DNA of 64,000 nucleotides, from contig DS990260.1 in NCBI GenBank assembly GCA_000155435.1, forward strand, positions 557,004 to 621,003, in the 5' to 3' direction. Both the position numbers and the translations under genes were made by a program. The notes beneath the pieces are model-generated. The model ran no database searches. It was not told the origin of the DNA and worked only from the letters and a program-made list of their open reading frames with translations. Shown here one piece after another: positions 1 to 8,678 of the stretch. The stretch comes from Clostridiales bacterium 1_7_47FAA. GTDB lineage: Bacteria > Bacillota > Clostridia > Lachnospirales > Lachnospiraceae. The first letter of the stretch is position 1. Each line of letters opens with the position of its first letter.

Positions 1-2403
1 TTCCAGCATATCCCATTCAGTCTGTCCCTGGCTCCTGTTCCGGACATTCAATCCCCTGGATTTTTTCCTCTTTATCCACAGAATCCCTGCAAGCAGCACC
101 GCGGTAAGAATAACCGCCGGCAATTTCCAGTCTGGTTTTCTTCCTCCGCCCATTTCCCCATCCATCATATCAGGGCCAGCCGTTTCCTCGGCAGCACCTT
201 CCTTTACCTCGAATGTCACAGGAATCTCCATTGTCCTTACCTCCATGGACTCATCCTCATATGTCACCTTTACCTTGCCCTCAAAGGTTCCTGCTTTTTT
301 CGGGGTTGCGATGAAATCAATGGTCCCGCTCTTTCCTGCATCAAAATTTCCCAGGTTCAGGCTTCTGTCAATAACCTGGATGTCGCCTTCCAGACCGGCC
401 TCCACATTGTACACCTGTCCCCTGCCCTTGTTCACATAAGGAAGGGAGATGGTGGTCTCCTCATTCTGGCGGATTTCTTCCACAAAAGAAGGCGGACTTA
501 CCTGGAACCGGTCAGGCTGGTAAACCGGTACTGCAATGGTTTCAGTAGCAGTGGACTGCTTTCTCTCCGTCTTATCAATATACTCATATTTACACGATAT
601 GGTTATCTTAGGGGACTGTATTTTGGAATCTTTTGTCTGGAACAATGCCTGGACATCCACCTGCTGATTTTTTCTCTCCCCCGGCCCCATCTTTGGAACA
701 TAAAACGTGTTGGAGGATGAATTAATGGATAGCCCTTCCCCTGTTTCCAGGGAAATGACCACATTTTCAATGGGCGAACCCTGGCTGGTATTCATGAATT
801 CCATGTTCAGATGAAACACCTGCCCTGCTGAGACTTTATCTCCATATGTATAATTAGTCAGTATGATATTAGGTGTGGGGGCTCCCGGTGCGGTTGTCCT
901 GCCATTGGTAGGCACCACAATCCTCTCGGAGTATGTGCCCTGGACCGTTCCCTTATCTGTATCATAGTCAAACTTCAATGTAACTCTCAAAAGCTGGGAT
1001 GCAGCGGATGACAGCTCGGAGCCTGCCTTAAGGTTCACGGGCACATCCACGGACTGCCCCGGGCCTATATCCCCTATCTGCCGTGTATCCGTTGCCTCCA
1101 AAAGGGATATCTGGTCATTTGGTTCAAAGGTAGCTGTAAGATTCCGGATACCTTTGGCTGTGTCGGTATTTTCCATCTTTAAAAGGATCTGGAACGGCTG
1201 GCCGGAATTAACCGGACCCATGGGGCCTCTGTCTATCCGCAGTATGGGCTGGCCTGTGGCCGTGCCTCCTTTTACAGGCAGAAGAACCTTCTGGGCAGAG
1301 GTGGCCGGCGTCAGTTGTCCTCCTGAATAGTAGTTGTATTTTAATTCTAAATCAATGAGCTGGCTGGGGCCGGATATATCCTGTCCCGCAATCAGGTTGA
1401 ATTTGACGTTTTCAGTCCTTCCCGTGTCCAGGCGGCTGACGATTCTGGCGTTGGTATCATCGCCAATGAACAGGGAGGTTCCCGGTGATACGTTTACCAC
1501 CATATCCTCGATATCCGCATCTTTGCTGGTGTTCTCAAGTTCCACTTCCAGGGTGAAGCGGTCTCCTGGGCCTACAGGGTTCTGCGGTGAGATTCGCCTG
1601 ACCCTTATGATTGGCTGTCCTGTGGTGTTTCCTGTATCCCCGTTTTCCCTGGGAGCAGACTCCTCGCATTCCGAAATGTTCACCTCTAGCTGTTCCGGGG
1701 GGATTCCCGAACTTTTAAATCCCACCTTCAGCCTCAAGACATCTCCCTTCCCCGTGTATGTAAGCTTTGAAAATGTAACTGTAAGCTCCAGGTCATCCTC
1801 CTTGTCCGATGTAATCTTTACCTTTGGATTTTCCCCATTCCGGAAGCTGTCGCTCATCTTGGTCACGGTTACCCCCCGTTTTCCCACCTCGCTTGTCTTG
1901 ATTCCATTGCTTCTTAAATTGACCACCACTTTTGCCTGACGCCCTTTGCGCAGCACATCCAGGGTGTCCTTTGAACCGCCCAGTGCAAAAATATCATATC
2001 CGCCCACCCAAAGGCTGCCGCTTCCAGCTTCTCCATCGTCCGGCTTATCGGAGCCTTCCGTATTGCCGTTGTTTCCCCCGCTGCCGCCCTGGTTTTCTCC
2101 GCCCTGGCCCGCACCGCCGGAATCAGAGCCTGAACCGCCCGTCTCCCTTCCTGGCTGAAATGTTCCTTCCCCTCCAGCTTCCGTTCCTCCTGTTCCTGCC
2201 CCTCCGGCTTCCGTTCCTCCTGTCCCTGCTCCTCCGCCCCCATCCCTTCCATCTGTCCCTTCTGCGGCAATAGCTTCCCGTATTGCCAGGCTGCCCATCT
2301 CCTCCGCCATGACGCTGCCACACATTCCTATTATCAAAATAGCTGCAATCGCCACGGCCGCTGCTCTTTTTATCATTCTTTTCATTATTCCTTTCATCTC
2401 CAT
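1..2403 (-). CDS. Exported COG1361-like repeat-domain protein, membrane-anchored (3' end cut by the window)
   Basis: Reading the minus strand from ATG 2403 gives 801 open codons that run off the left edge, so the C-terminus is missing. The start encodes MEMKGIMKRM, a hydrophobic signal segment and a VMAEE cleavage-like site. A low-complexity Gly/Thr/Glu/Ala stretch follows, then several Ig-like CARDB/COG1361-type repeats with the recurring pattern GQPI(I/L)R plus NTS or NTD. Near residue 775 there is a hydrophobic segment followed by IKRKKSRG, a typical membrane anchor with a cytoplasmic tail. The start lies 2 bases after the stop of the upstream ABC ATPase, so the two are co-transcribed. Families like this usually sit with MacB/FtsX-type exporters; the permease is probably just outside the window. 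The function is inferred, not recognised precisely. Confidence 0.8.
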   Translation of the reverse strand, partial: MEMKGIMKRMIKRAAAVAIAAILIIGMCGSVMAEEMGSLAIREAIAAEGTDGRDGGGGAGTGGTEAGGAGTGGTEAGGEGTFQPGRETGGSGSDSGGAGQGGENQGGSGGNNGNTEGSDKPDDGEAGSGSLWVGGYDIFALGGSKDTLDVLRKGRQAKVVVNLRSNGIKTSEVGKRGVTVTKMSDSFRNGENPKVKITSDKEDDLELTVTFSKLTYTGKGDVLRLKVGFKSSGIPPEQLEVNISECEESAPRENGDTGNTTGQPIIRVRRISPQNPVGPGDRFTLEVELENTSKDADIEDMVVNVSPGTSLFIGDDTNARIVSRLDTGRTENVKFNLIAGQDISGPSQLIDLELKYNYYSGGQLTPATSAQKVLLPVKGGTATGQPILRIDRGPMGPVNSGQPFQILLKMENTDTAKGIRNLTATFEPNDQISLLEATDTRQIGDIGPGQSVDVPVNLKAGSELSSAASQLLRVTLKFDYDTDKGTVQGTYSERIVVPTNGRTTAPGAPTPNIILTNYTYGDKVSAGQVFHLNMEFMNTSQGSPIENVVISLETGEGLSINSSSNTFYVPKMGPGERKNQQVDVQALFQTKDSKIQSPKITISCKYEYIDKTERKQSTATETIAVPVYQPDRFQVSPPSFVEEIRQNEETTISLPYVNKGRGQVYNVEAGLEGDIQVIDRSLNLGNFDAGKSGTIDFIATPKKAGTFEGKVKVTYEDESMEVRTMEIPVTFEVKEGAAEETAGPDMMDGEMGGGRKPDWKLPAVILTAVLLAGILWIKRKKSRGLNVRNRSQGQTEWDMLE
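2171..2230 (-). repeat. Two 30-bp direct repeats in the N-terminal linker of the exported protein
   Basis: Units 2171-2200 and 2201-2230 differ at only a few bases and encode GTGGTEAGGA-like decapeptides in the Gly-rich linker after the signal peptide. Confidence 0.75.
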
Positions 2404-2405
2404 CG

Positions 2406-3110
2406 TCACTGTCCCTTCCTTTCATCTCCCGTTATGACGCCATCCACCAGCGTCACAATCCGGTCTGCATACTTGGACATACCCGGGTCATGGGTCACCA
2501 GTATGATGGTCTGGTTGAATCTTCTGGCAAATCCCATGACCATGTCCATGATCTCCGCTGTTGTCTTTGTGTCCAGATTACCGGTAGGTTCATCTGCAAA
2601 CACCACCTCAGGCCTGGATACAAATGCCCTGGCAATCCCCGCCCTCTGCTGCTGTCCTCCGGACATCTGGGAGGGATAATGGTGAAGTCTGTGTGAAAGT
2701 CCTACACGTCTTAACAGATCTTCTGCCATGGCCTCCCGCCGCTTCCGGTCCACTCCCTTAAACATAAGGGGCATGGCCACATTTTCAACCGCTGTCATGG
2801 ACGGCAGCAGATTATAGGACTGAAAGATAAAGCTCATATGCTCCTGACGGAAGGCGGCCAGTTCCTCCTCATCCATACGGGAGATTCTTTTCCCGCGGAT
2901 GAACACCTGCCCTTGCGTGGGTTTCTCCATCCCGGCCAGCTGGTTCAAAAGCGTGCTCTTTCCAGAACCCGACGTGCCGAAAATACAGCATACCTCTCCT
3001 TTGTAGATTTTCAGATTAATCCTTTTGAGGGCTACCACTTCCTCGTCCCCCATCCGGTAAACCTTGCGCACGTTCTTAACATATATGATTGGTTTTCCAT
3101 GTTCCATCAT
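2406..3110 (-). CDS. ABC transporter ATP-binding protein, MacB/LolD type
   Basis: This 234-residue protein is a single nucleotide-binding domain that powers an exporter or FtsX-like mechanotransmission system at the membrane. Walker A GTSGSGKST is at residues 45-53, the Q-loop lies in FIFQSYN near 97, the signature SGGQQQR is at 150-156, Walker B VVFADEP at 169-175, and the H-loop LVTHD near 203. ATG 3110 follows an AGAGGAG ribosome site. It overlaps nothing and lies 2 bases before the exported COG1361-like protein, forming a two-gene unit. The substrate cannot be read from the sequence. Confidence 0.93.
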   Translation of the reverse strand: MMEHGKPIIYVKNVRKVYRMGDEEVVALKRINLKIYKGEVCCIFGTSGSGKSTLLNQLAGMEKPTQGQVFIRGKRISRMDEEELAAFRQEHMSFIFQSYNLLPSMTAVENVAMPLMFKGVDRKRREAMAEDLLRRVGLSHRLHHYPSQMSGGQQQRAGIARAFVSRPEVVFADEPTGNLDTKTTAEIMDMVMGFARRFNQTIILVTHDPGMSKYADRIVTLVDGVITGDERKGQ

Positions 3111-3206
3111 CTTGTCACTCCTCTTTTCATGGGTCTATGATAAAAAATAATCCCATGGAAATTGCATCATATAAATCTTAAGAAATCTTAATTTCACAAT
3201 ACTTAA

Positions 3207-3458
3207 TATGGCCTGCCTTACGCTGACATGTATCCTGGATTCTGGACCAATCCTGTCTCCATCCAGCATCCCCTGGCCGAGGTGGAAATTGTTTCCTGGG
3301 ACAGTTCCTGTACCCTTGTCATAAGCCGGAACCATAAGATTGTATCGGATTTCATGGATGGATTTCCGCTTAGCAGGGATTTGTCCCTGTATAATGGACA
3401 AAACGGAATATTGAATGAGACAGATGAACTGGAACACTGGCTTTTACAGCACAGATAA
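3207..3458 (+). pseudogene. Possible truncated remnant of a hypothetical protein
   Basis: The frame opens at 3207 directly after a TAA and continues for about 84 codons. The only candidate start (ATG 3228) lacks a Shine-Dalgarno site. The composition (WTNPVSI, EIVSWDSS, FMDGFPLSRDL) looks like genuine protein rather than a shadow, since no gene lies on the other strand. It may be the tail of a decayed gene. No function is assigned. Confidence 0.3.
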
Positions 3459-3898
3459 CAGATACCCCAAATCCTTTTACGCGTTGGAATGGGCATGATG
3501 TAAGAAGGAAGCCCTGTTTCGGAAGGGGTACTGATTGTGGATAAAATCCCATTTCAGAAAAGTGTCCCCTATTGGAACATACAGATTGGTGCGTACATTT
3601 TAGAACATACATTTGTGAACATACAGATTGGACCACACCGGAGGAAACGGAGGGACAATCAGTTGCACCACGGGAGAACTATCATGTTTTCATCTATTTG
3701 AACCTGAAGACTACAGGAATCAATATGGAAAATCAGCAAAAATATGAACCTGGTTTTCAGAAAAAAGTGACTTTAAAAAGGGGCATATGCTTGAATGGAT
3801 TGGGAGTAAAATAAGTATTTTCATAAATTAATCCGGCAGGATGAAGCATATATGCAATCCCAGCCCATATTACGGACCATGTTTCCAGCACAGCATAA

Positions 3899-3918
3899 AA
3901 GCCGCCTTCCGGCGGCTT
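3899..3918 (-). terminator. Intrinsic terminator of the selA-selB-yedE operon
   Basis: AAGCCGCC, a TTCC loop, then GGCGGCTT is a perfect 8-bp hairpin. On the minus strand it is followed by TTTTA. It lies about 35 bases past the stop of the last gene (DUF3343). Confidence 0.75.
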
Positions 3919-3951
3919 CTGTCAAATAAAACATTTTCTTACAGCATTTCC

Positions 3952-4188
3952 CTATATCAGGTACTCCCCCATGGTCTGATACCCCAATCCCTGCCTGCCC
4001 ATGATTCCCATCATGTTTTCCCGCCATGACGGGGGCATGCTCCAGGACAGGCCGCAGCCAGCGGATATCTGCCTTGGCACCGGTATCAGGCGTCCCGGGA
4101 TATCCTCTTTGCGGCAGACTGTCTCCATGGCGATGGCCTCTGCCGTTGTATGGAATGTTATGACCAGTCTCAGTTCTTTTTTCCTCAT
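3952..4188 (-). CDS. DUF3343 protein, putative Se/S carrier
   Basis: This 78-residue protein (MRKKELRLVITFHTTAEAIAME) has the DUF3343 shape: an N-terminal beta-strand, a THxTTxA-like turn, then RLIPVPRQISAGCGLSW with a conserved CG pair. This family is repeatedly found with YedE and TusA-like genes and is described as a putative Se/S carrier. ATG 4188 is chosen because the homology begins there; a GTG at 4197 or a TTG at 4236 overlapping the previous gene are alternatives. It is the last gene of the selenium operon. The biochemical role is inferred from family and context. Confidence 0.75.
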   Translation of the reverse strand: MRKKELRLVITFHTTAEAIAMETVCRKEDIPGRLIPVPRQISAGCGLSWSMPPSWRENMMGIMGRQGLGYQTMGEYLI

Positions 4189-4228
4189 ATCCTCCACCCC
4201 GTCTTCCCGGTGCCGGGCGGCGCCGCTA

Positions 4229-4438
4229 CTACTCAATGATCAGCCTGAATCCACGTCCGTCCGGTTCCACCGTCACCTTTTTACCCTGGCTGATTCCATA
4301 TTTCCTCACGTTCTCTTTTGTATGGTTTTCGCTTACCAGGACCTGGATTGGTCCGCTGCCATGGGTTTTCAGCGCATTGGCTGTCAGAAGGACAGGTTCC
4401 GGGCAGGATAAGCCTCTTGCATCTACTTCATACGCCAT
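4229..4438 (-). CDS. TusA/YedF-like sulfur or selenium carrier protein
   Basis: This 69-residue protein has the TusA/SirA fold signature GLSCPEPVLLT, with the reactive Cys at residue 12 in a CPxP motif. It then has the beta-strand VLVSEN and a C-terminal VEPDGRGFRLIIE. TusA proteins relay persulfide sulfur; the YedF-type members beside YedE are proposed to relay selenium. ATG 4438 has a GGGGAC ribosome site. It lies 16 bases after yedE and 40 bases before DUF3343, so it belongs to the same transcript. The selenium role is an inference from the neighbours. Confidence 0.85.
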   Translation of the reverse strand: MAYEVDARGLSCPEPVLLTANALKTHGSGPIQVLVSENHTKENVRKYGISQGKKVTVEPDGRGFRLIIE

Positions 4439-4454
4439 AATATTGTCCCCTTTC

Positions 4455-5546
4455 TTATATCTGTTCTTTTCTTGGTACAAACCCGATTACAAACAGGACC
4501 GCGATACATACGATGACCGCTGCTTTTCCCGCGCCCTGAAGCCCTCCGGCCACTGCCGGGGATGTCTCTGTGGCCGCTGCTGCTGCCGCGGCTGCAAATC
4601 CAAAGTTATGGCAGCAGGCAGCCCCCACAAAAAGCCCCAGGAATGTCACTGCGGAATCTGAGGAACCCTGCCCTGCCAAGATCAGCTGCCTTAAGGGGCA
4701 TCCCCCTGCCAATACCGCTGCAAATCCCACTGCATACATTCCAAGTATGTTCCACAGATGCTGGGAGTGCGCCACCGGCTGGCCGTCAAAGGACAGCCTG
4801 AAGCCTCCTGACGCCATGTTATAGATAAGCATGACCACAAAAAAACCGCCAATGATGGTAAGCAGGTCATAATTCCTCATCAGGAATAAATCCCTGAAAC
4901 CGCCTGCAAAGCAGGTCCTGCAGCGCTGTGACACCATACCGAAAGCCAGACCGCCTGCAAGGGAAATCAGTACCGGAGCGTGCATGCTGCCCGGTCCCTT
5001 CTCACTGACCGCCATGACTCCTGTGGCAACACTGGCAATCAAAACCACCACCAGGAAGGAGGGAAGGATGTAACCGCTGTAAGCCCTAGTCTCATAGGCG
5101 CGCCCAAGGCTGAATCCCCGCTTTAAGGCCACGGTGCCTGTGACAGTCCCAAGCCCGAAACCGATGAGGGCCACATATGCATTCAGGTCGCCGGCCGCCA
5201 TCCGGATGACCATCCTCAGGGGGCATCCCAGGAATGCCAGGGAACCTATCATCATGATGACCCCCAGCAGGAACCGTATCATGGGTGAAGAACCGGCCGT
5301 GGAGCGGTATTCCCTTGTTGCCATGGATAGGATGAATGCCCCCAGCACAATGCCCACGATTTCCGGCCTCACATATTGTACAACCGCTGCCTGATGGAAC
5401 TTCATGGCCCCCGCCGTATCCCGTATGAAGCAGGCAATACAGATTGCCATATTTCTGGGATTTCCCATCAGTGCCAGCAGCGCCCCAACCACTCCCAGCA
5501 CTCCGCCATACATCATCAGTTTTCTTTTGGAATCAATATTACCCAT
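4455..5546 (-). CDS. yedE: YedE-family putative selenium/sulfur transporter
   Basis: This 363-residue membrane protein has about ten hydrophobic segments and two copies of a Cys-containing motif, FLGCPLRMVIRMAAGD and LAGGCPLRQLILAGQG, plus QRCRTCFAGGFRD in between. These are the hallmarks of the YeeE/YedE (TsuA-like) family, whose members move thiosulfate or, in selenium gene clusters, probably a selenium compound. ATG 5546 is preceded by a GGGGGG site; longer readings lack homology. It lies between the cysteine desulfurase-like gene and the TusA-like gene, a recognised selenium-trafficking arrangement. Confidence 0.9.
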   Translation of the reverse strand: MGNIDSKRKLMMYGGVLGVVGALLALMGNPRNMAICIACFIRDTAGAMKFHQAAVVQYVRPEIVGIVLGAFILSMATREYRSTAGSSPMIRFLLGVIMMIGSLAFLGCPLRMVIRMAAGDLNAYVALIGFGLGTVTGTVALKRGFSLGRAYETRAYSGYILPSFLVVVLIASVATGVMAVSEKGPGSMHAPVLISLAGGLAFGMVSQRCRTCFAGGFRDLFLMRNYDLLTIIGGFFVVMLIYNMASGGFRLSFDGQPVAHSQHLWNILGMYAVGFAAVLAGGCPLRQLILAGQGSSDSAVTFLGLFVGAACCHNFGFAAAAAAAATETSPAVAGGLQGAGKAAVIVCIAVLFVIGFVPRKEQI

Positions 5547-5580
5547 AGTGTGTATCCCCCCTGTTTTTATGATTGATATC

Positions 5581-6723
5581 TTACATTGATCCAGCAATTT
5601 CCCTTACCGCCAGCGCGGCCTGGTCCATCTCTTCCTCCGTGTTATAATAGGACATGGAGAAACGGACCGCCCCCTGCCCCACGGTTCCCAGCGCCTGATG
5701 CATCAGGGGCGCACAGTGGGCCCCTGCCCTGGTATAAATCCCATAATCCATTGCAAGTCCATCCGATACCTCACCCGAATCATAGTCCCGGATATTCAAT
5801 GCCACCACCGGCGCGTGAAGGTCCATGTGGGAAAAATCCCCGTATACGGTGACTCCTGGGATACCCGAAACCCCTTGGTAGAAACGTCCCATCAGCATCT
5901 GTTCCCTGCCGCGGATTGCCTCCATCCCTGTTTCTTTTATAAACTCCAGGGCAGCGTGAAGCCCTGCAATGCCATGCCCGTTAACCGTGCCTGCTTCCAG
6001 CGCCTCCGGCATGTCTGAGGGATGTATCTCCGAATAGCTGTGGGTCCCGCTTCCCCCTGCCATCAGAGGACGTATGGAAATGCCTTCCCGTACACATATC
6101 CCCCCAGTCCCCTGTGGGCCCATCAGGCTTTTGTGTCCGGTAAAGCAGAGCACGTCAATCCCCATCTTCTCCATGTCTATGTCAAATACCCCTGCTGTCT
6201 GGGATGCGTCCAGTATGAACACCAGGGACGCCCTCCGGCAGATTTCCCCCACCCTGGCAATATCCACCAGGTTCCCCGTAAGGTTAGATGCATGGGTGCA
6301 TATGATTCCCTTTGTGTTTGGCCGGATGGCTGCCTCCATGTCCTCATACCGTATGTTTCCCAGGCTGTCGGCCCTGACAATGGTCAGTTCCACGCCATTT
6401 TCCCTCATCATGTACAGGGGCCGGAGCACGGAATTGTGTTCCAGCATGGTGGTAATCACATGGTCGCCCGGTGAAAAGATGCCCCGGACAGCCATGTTCA
6501 GGCTGGCGGTTGAGTTGGCGGTGAATGCCACCTGCAGGGGATTGCCAAGACCGAACAGTTCCGACACAAGAACCCTTGTATCATATATGGTCCTGGCAGC
6601 ACCCAGGGATGCCTGATGGCTTCCCCTGCCTGAATTCCCCATATGGCGCATGGCATCGGCCACTGCCTGGATGACCGCCTCAGGCTTATGGTAAGTGGTT
6701 GCCCCATTATCCAGATAAATCAT
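5581..6723 (-). CDS. Cysteine desulfurase / selenocysteine lyase-like aminotransferase class V
   Basis: This 380-residue PLP enzyme probably mobilises selenium (or sulfur) for selenophosphate synthesis. The start MIYLDNGATT is the classic N-terminus. HASN at 144-147 and the LDASQ cofactor motif near 171 are present, with the PLP lysine in FTGHKSLMG (Lys198). The reactive cysteine is Cys337 in RAGAHCAPLMHQ. This motif is typical of the cysteine-desulfurase family found in selenium clusters rather than of housekeeping IscS. ATG 6723 has a GGAGA site. It lies between selB and yedE on the same strand. Confidence 0.9.
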   Translation of the reverse strand: MIYLDNGATTYHKPEAVIQAVADAMRHMGNSGRGSHQASLGAARTIYDTRVLVSELFGLGNPLQVAFTANSTASLNMAVRGIFSPGDHVITTMLEHNSVLRPLYMMRENGVELTIVRADSLGNIRYEDMEAAIRPNTKGIICTHASNLTGNLVDIARVGEICRRASLVFILDASQTAGVFDIDMEKMGIDVLCFTGHKSLMGPQGTGGICVREGISIRPLMAGGSGTHSYSEIHPSDMPEALEAGTVNGHGIAGLHAALEFIKETGMEAIRGREQMLMGRFYQGVSGIPGVTVYGDFSHMDLHAPVVALNIRDYDSGEVSDGLAMDYGIYTRAGAHCAPLMHQALGTVGQGAVRFSMSYYNTEEEMDQAALAVREIAGSM

Positions 6724-6767
6724 TTCCCTGTCTCCTTTCGCTGTGGGCATCCGGTAAGGTTATGATA

Positions 6768-8678
6768 TCAGGATATCAGGACCCGTTTCTCCCCCACCAT
6801 CTTCGTTATCTTTTTCTTATCCATGAATTCCAGCATCTGCACCGCGTATTTACGGGATGTGCCGCACATATCCCTAAACTCGCCCAGGGATATCTCCCCA
6901 TTCTCTGTCAGATAATCCTTCAGCCTTGCAAGTACCTGTCCATAGGCGGCGCTGTCCATATAGGACGCCGGGTTCAGCTTCACCAGCTTCCCGTTCTTAT
7001 GCATGTCTGCAATGATCTGCTTTGCCCGGTTCTTATCCTTGAACTGGTTCAACACATCCACGGTAAGGGGCGCTTCAATCCCGGCCTGGGCGTATATGGT
7101 CCCTATCTGCTCCAGCATGCCTTTTAGCTCCCTGGAATACTGGGTGGAAAAATCCTTGCCGGACACATAGGTCCCCTGGGTCCTGACCACCATGCGTTTG
7201 ACCAGCTCTGCCAGCAGCACGGCGCCTTTCCTCATGTCGTTCAGCCGGAATTCCTCGCTGAGCCTGGACTTGAATTCCTCCTTATCCATGCCTTCGTTGA
7301 TGGGGTTCTCCCTGTGATAACCGGACAGCAGCCTGTCCGCATAGTCTGCGATTGTCTTCCAGTAATCCATATGGATGACGGATTCATCGGATAGTATGAG
7401 GATGTGCTTACTGTCTTTTAAAGTGCTGATCATATGGCTGGCCCGGGATTTCGGCATATCCATATCCGCCGCAATCCGGCCCACGGACGGGAAGCACCTG
7501 CTTTCTTCCTTAATCATCAGCTCCATGACCTCCTGGTCCGTGCCTGTTTCCTTTTTACGCAGGGCTTCGATGGCTTCCTCATCCCCCCTCCTGTGTTTAT
7601 AAGGGGATGCATCCAGCACGATGCCGCCTCCGAATGTCTCCACCGGTGAAAGGAAGCGGATGATGAACCTGTCATTCCTCTTAAGCACCACAGGTTCATC
7701 AAACCTGATCTGTGCATAGGCGCTTTCCCCATGGCCGATACGGTCCTTATCCATCAGGACTGCCTTTGCAATGGTCTGTGCCGCCCCATAGTTGAGATGG
7801 ATCCTGTCCCCGGTCTTAAGTTCCCTGTCACTGGTCTGGAAAATGGACAGTTTCACATCCACCAGGGTGGATGTAACGAGAGAACCTGGAAATGCAAGCA
7901 CATCCCCTCTTTGCAGTTCCTCTTTTTTCACATTCAGGAGGTTCAGGGCCGTGCGCTGTCCCGCATATGCGGCGTCTTCCCGCTGGCCGTGGGACTGGAT
8001 TCCCCTGATTTTAATGGGGCGTTCCCGGGGATACAGCATGACCTCCTGTCCTGTCTGCACCATTCCCTCCTGCAGGGTTCCCGTAATCACGGTCCCAAAT
8101 CCTTCCGTTGTGAACACCCGGTCCACGGGAAGGCGGAACAGCTCCGGCTCCGAACTCCGGCTTCCCAGGTCTGAGACCATCCGGATGATTGTGTCATGGA
8201 GAAGTCCGATGTTCTCCCCTGTATAGGATGACACCCGGAGGACCGGGGCATGTTCCAGGAAACTTCCCCGGACCATATCCTCCACGTCGGCCTCCACCAT
8301 TTCAGCCCATTCCTCATCCACCATATCGCTTTTTGTCAGCACCAGGATTCCCTGTTTGATGTGAAGCATTTTCAATATCTCAAAATGCTCCGTGGTCTGG
8401 GGCATGACACCCTCATCCAGTGCAATGACCATCAGTACCAGGTCGATTCCCCCGATGCCTGCAAGCATGTTCTTAACGAACTTCTCATGGCCCGGCACAT
8501 CGATGATCCCAATATGTAGTCCGGCATCATTGGGCAGGTTGGCAAATCCCAGGTCAATGGTGATCCCCCTCTTTTTTTCCTCCTTCAGCCTGTCTGTGTC
8601 AAAACCGGAAAGCGCCTTAATCAGGCAGGTCTTTCCATGGTCCACATGTCCAGCCGTCCCCACAATGATATTCTGCAT
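6768..8678 (-). CDS. selB: Selenocysteine-specific elongation factor SelB
   Basis: This 636-residue GTPase delivers Sec-tRNA to ribosomes stalled at UGA codons next to a SECIS hairpin. G1 [11 protein letters not shown] is at residues 7-17, G3 DVPGHE at 60-65 and G4 TKSD at 115-118. EF-Tu-like domains II and III follow, then a long C-terminal winged-helix region (roughly 390-636) that binds SECIS RNA. Its ATG overlaps the selA stop by one base, so the two are translationally coupled. It supplies decoding for grdA, grdB and selD in this window. Confidence 0.97.
   Translation of the reverse strand: MQNIIVGTAGHVDHGKTCLIKALSGFDTDRLKEEKKRGITIDLGFANLPNDAGLHIGIIDVPGHEKFVKNMLAGIGGIDLVLMVIALDEGVMPQTTEHFEILKMLHIKQGILVLTKSDMVDEEWAEMVEADVEDMVRGSFLEHAPVLRVSSYTGENIGLLHDTIIRMVSDLGSRSSEPELFRLPVDRVFTTEGFGTVITGTLQEGMVQTGQEVMLYPRERPIKIRGIQSHGQREDAAYAGQRTALNLLNVKKEELQRGDVLAFPGSLVTSTLVDVKLSIFQTSDRELKTGDRIHLNYGAAQTIAKAVLMDKDRIGHGESAYAQIRFDEPVVLKRNDRFIIRFLSPVETFGGGIVLDASPYKHRRGDEEAIEALRKKETGTDQEVMELMIKEESRCFPSVGRIAADMDMPKSRASHMISTLKDSKHILILSDESVIHMDYWKTIADYADRLLSGYHRENPINEGMDKEEFKSRLSEEFRLNDMRKGAVLLAELVKRMVVRTQGTYVSGKDFSTQYSRELKGMLEQIGTIYAQAGIEAPLTVDVLNQFKDKNRAKQIIADMHKNGKLVKLNPASYMDSAAYGQVLARLKDYLTENGEISLGEFRDMCGTSRKYAVQMLEFMDKKKITKMVGEKRVLIS

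Larger units (their letters stand above)
3111..3951. other. Gene-poor 840-bp stretch with a possible coding remnant
   Basis: No complete convincing gene is seen. Plus-strand codons from about 3207 to 3458 read like the C-terminal part of a real protein (EVEIVSWDSSCTLVISR, then a SFP/GFPLSRDLSLYN-like end) but have a stop (TAA) just upstream and no ribosome site, so this is probably a gene remnant. The nonamer GAACATACA recurs at 3575, 3603 and 3617 (spacings 28 and 14). A selenium-operon terminator lies at 3899-3918. Confidence 0.4.

Noticed and set aside
1334-1939. Plus-strand 201-residue ORF opposite the exported protein
   Set aside because: It lies wholly opposite a gene with signal peptide, repeat domains and frame continuity; it is a shadow frame with no ribosome site. 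Many similar shadows across the window were dropped for the same reason.
4189-4236. TTG start for DUF3343 overlapping the TusA-like gene
   Set aside because: The extension is Ser/Arg-rich without homology and the TTG lacks a ribosome site; ATG 4188 fits the family start.
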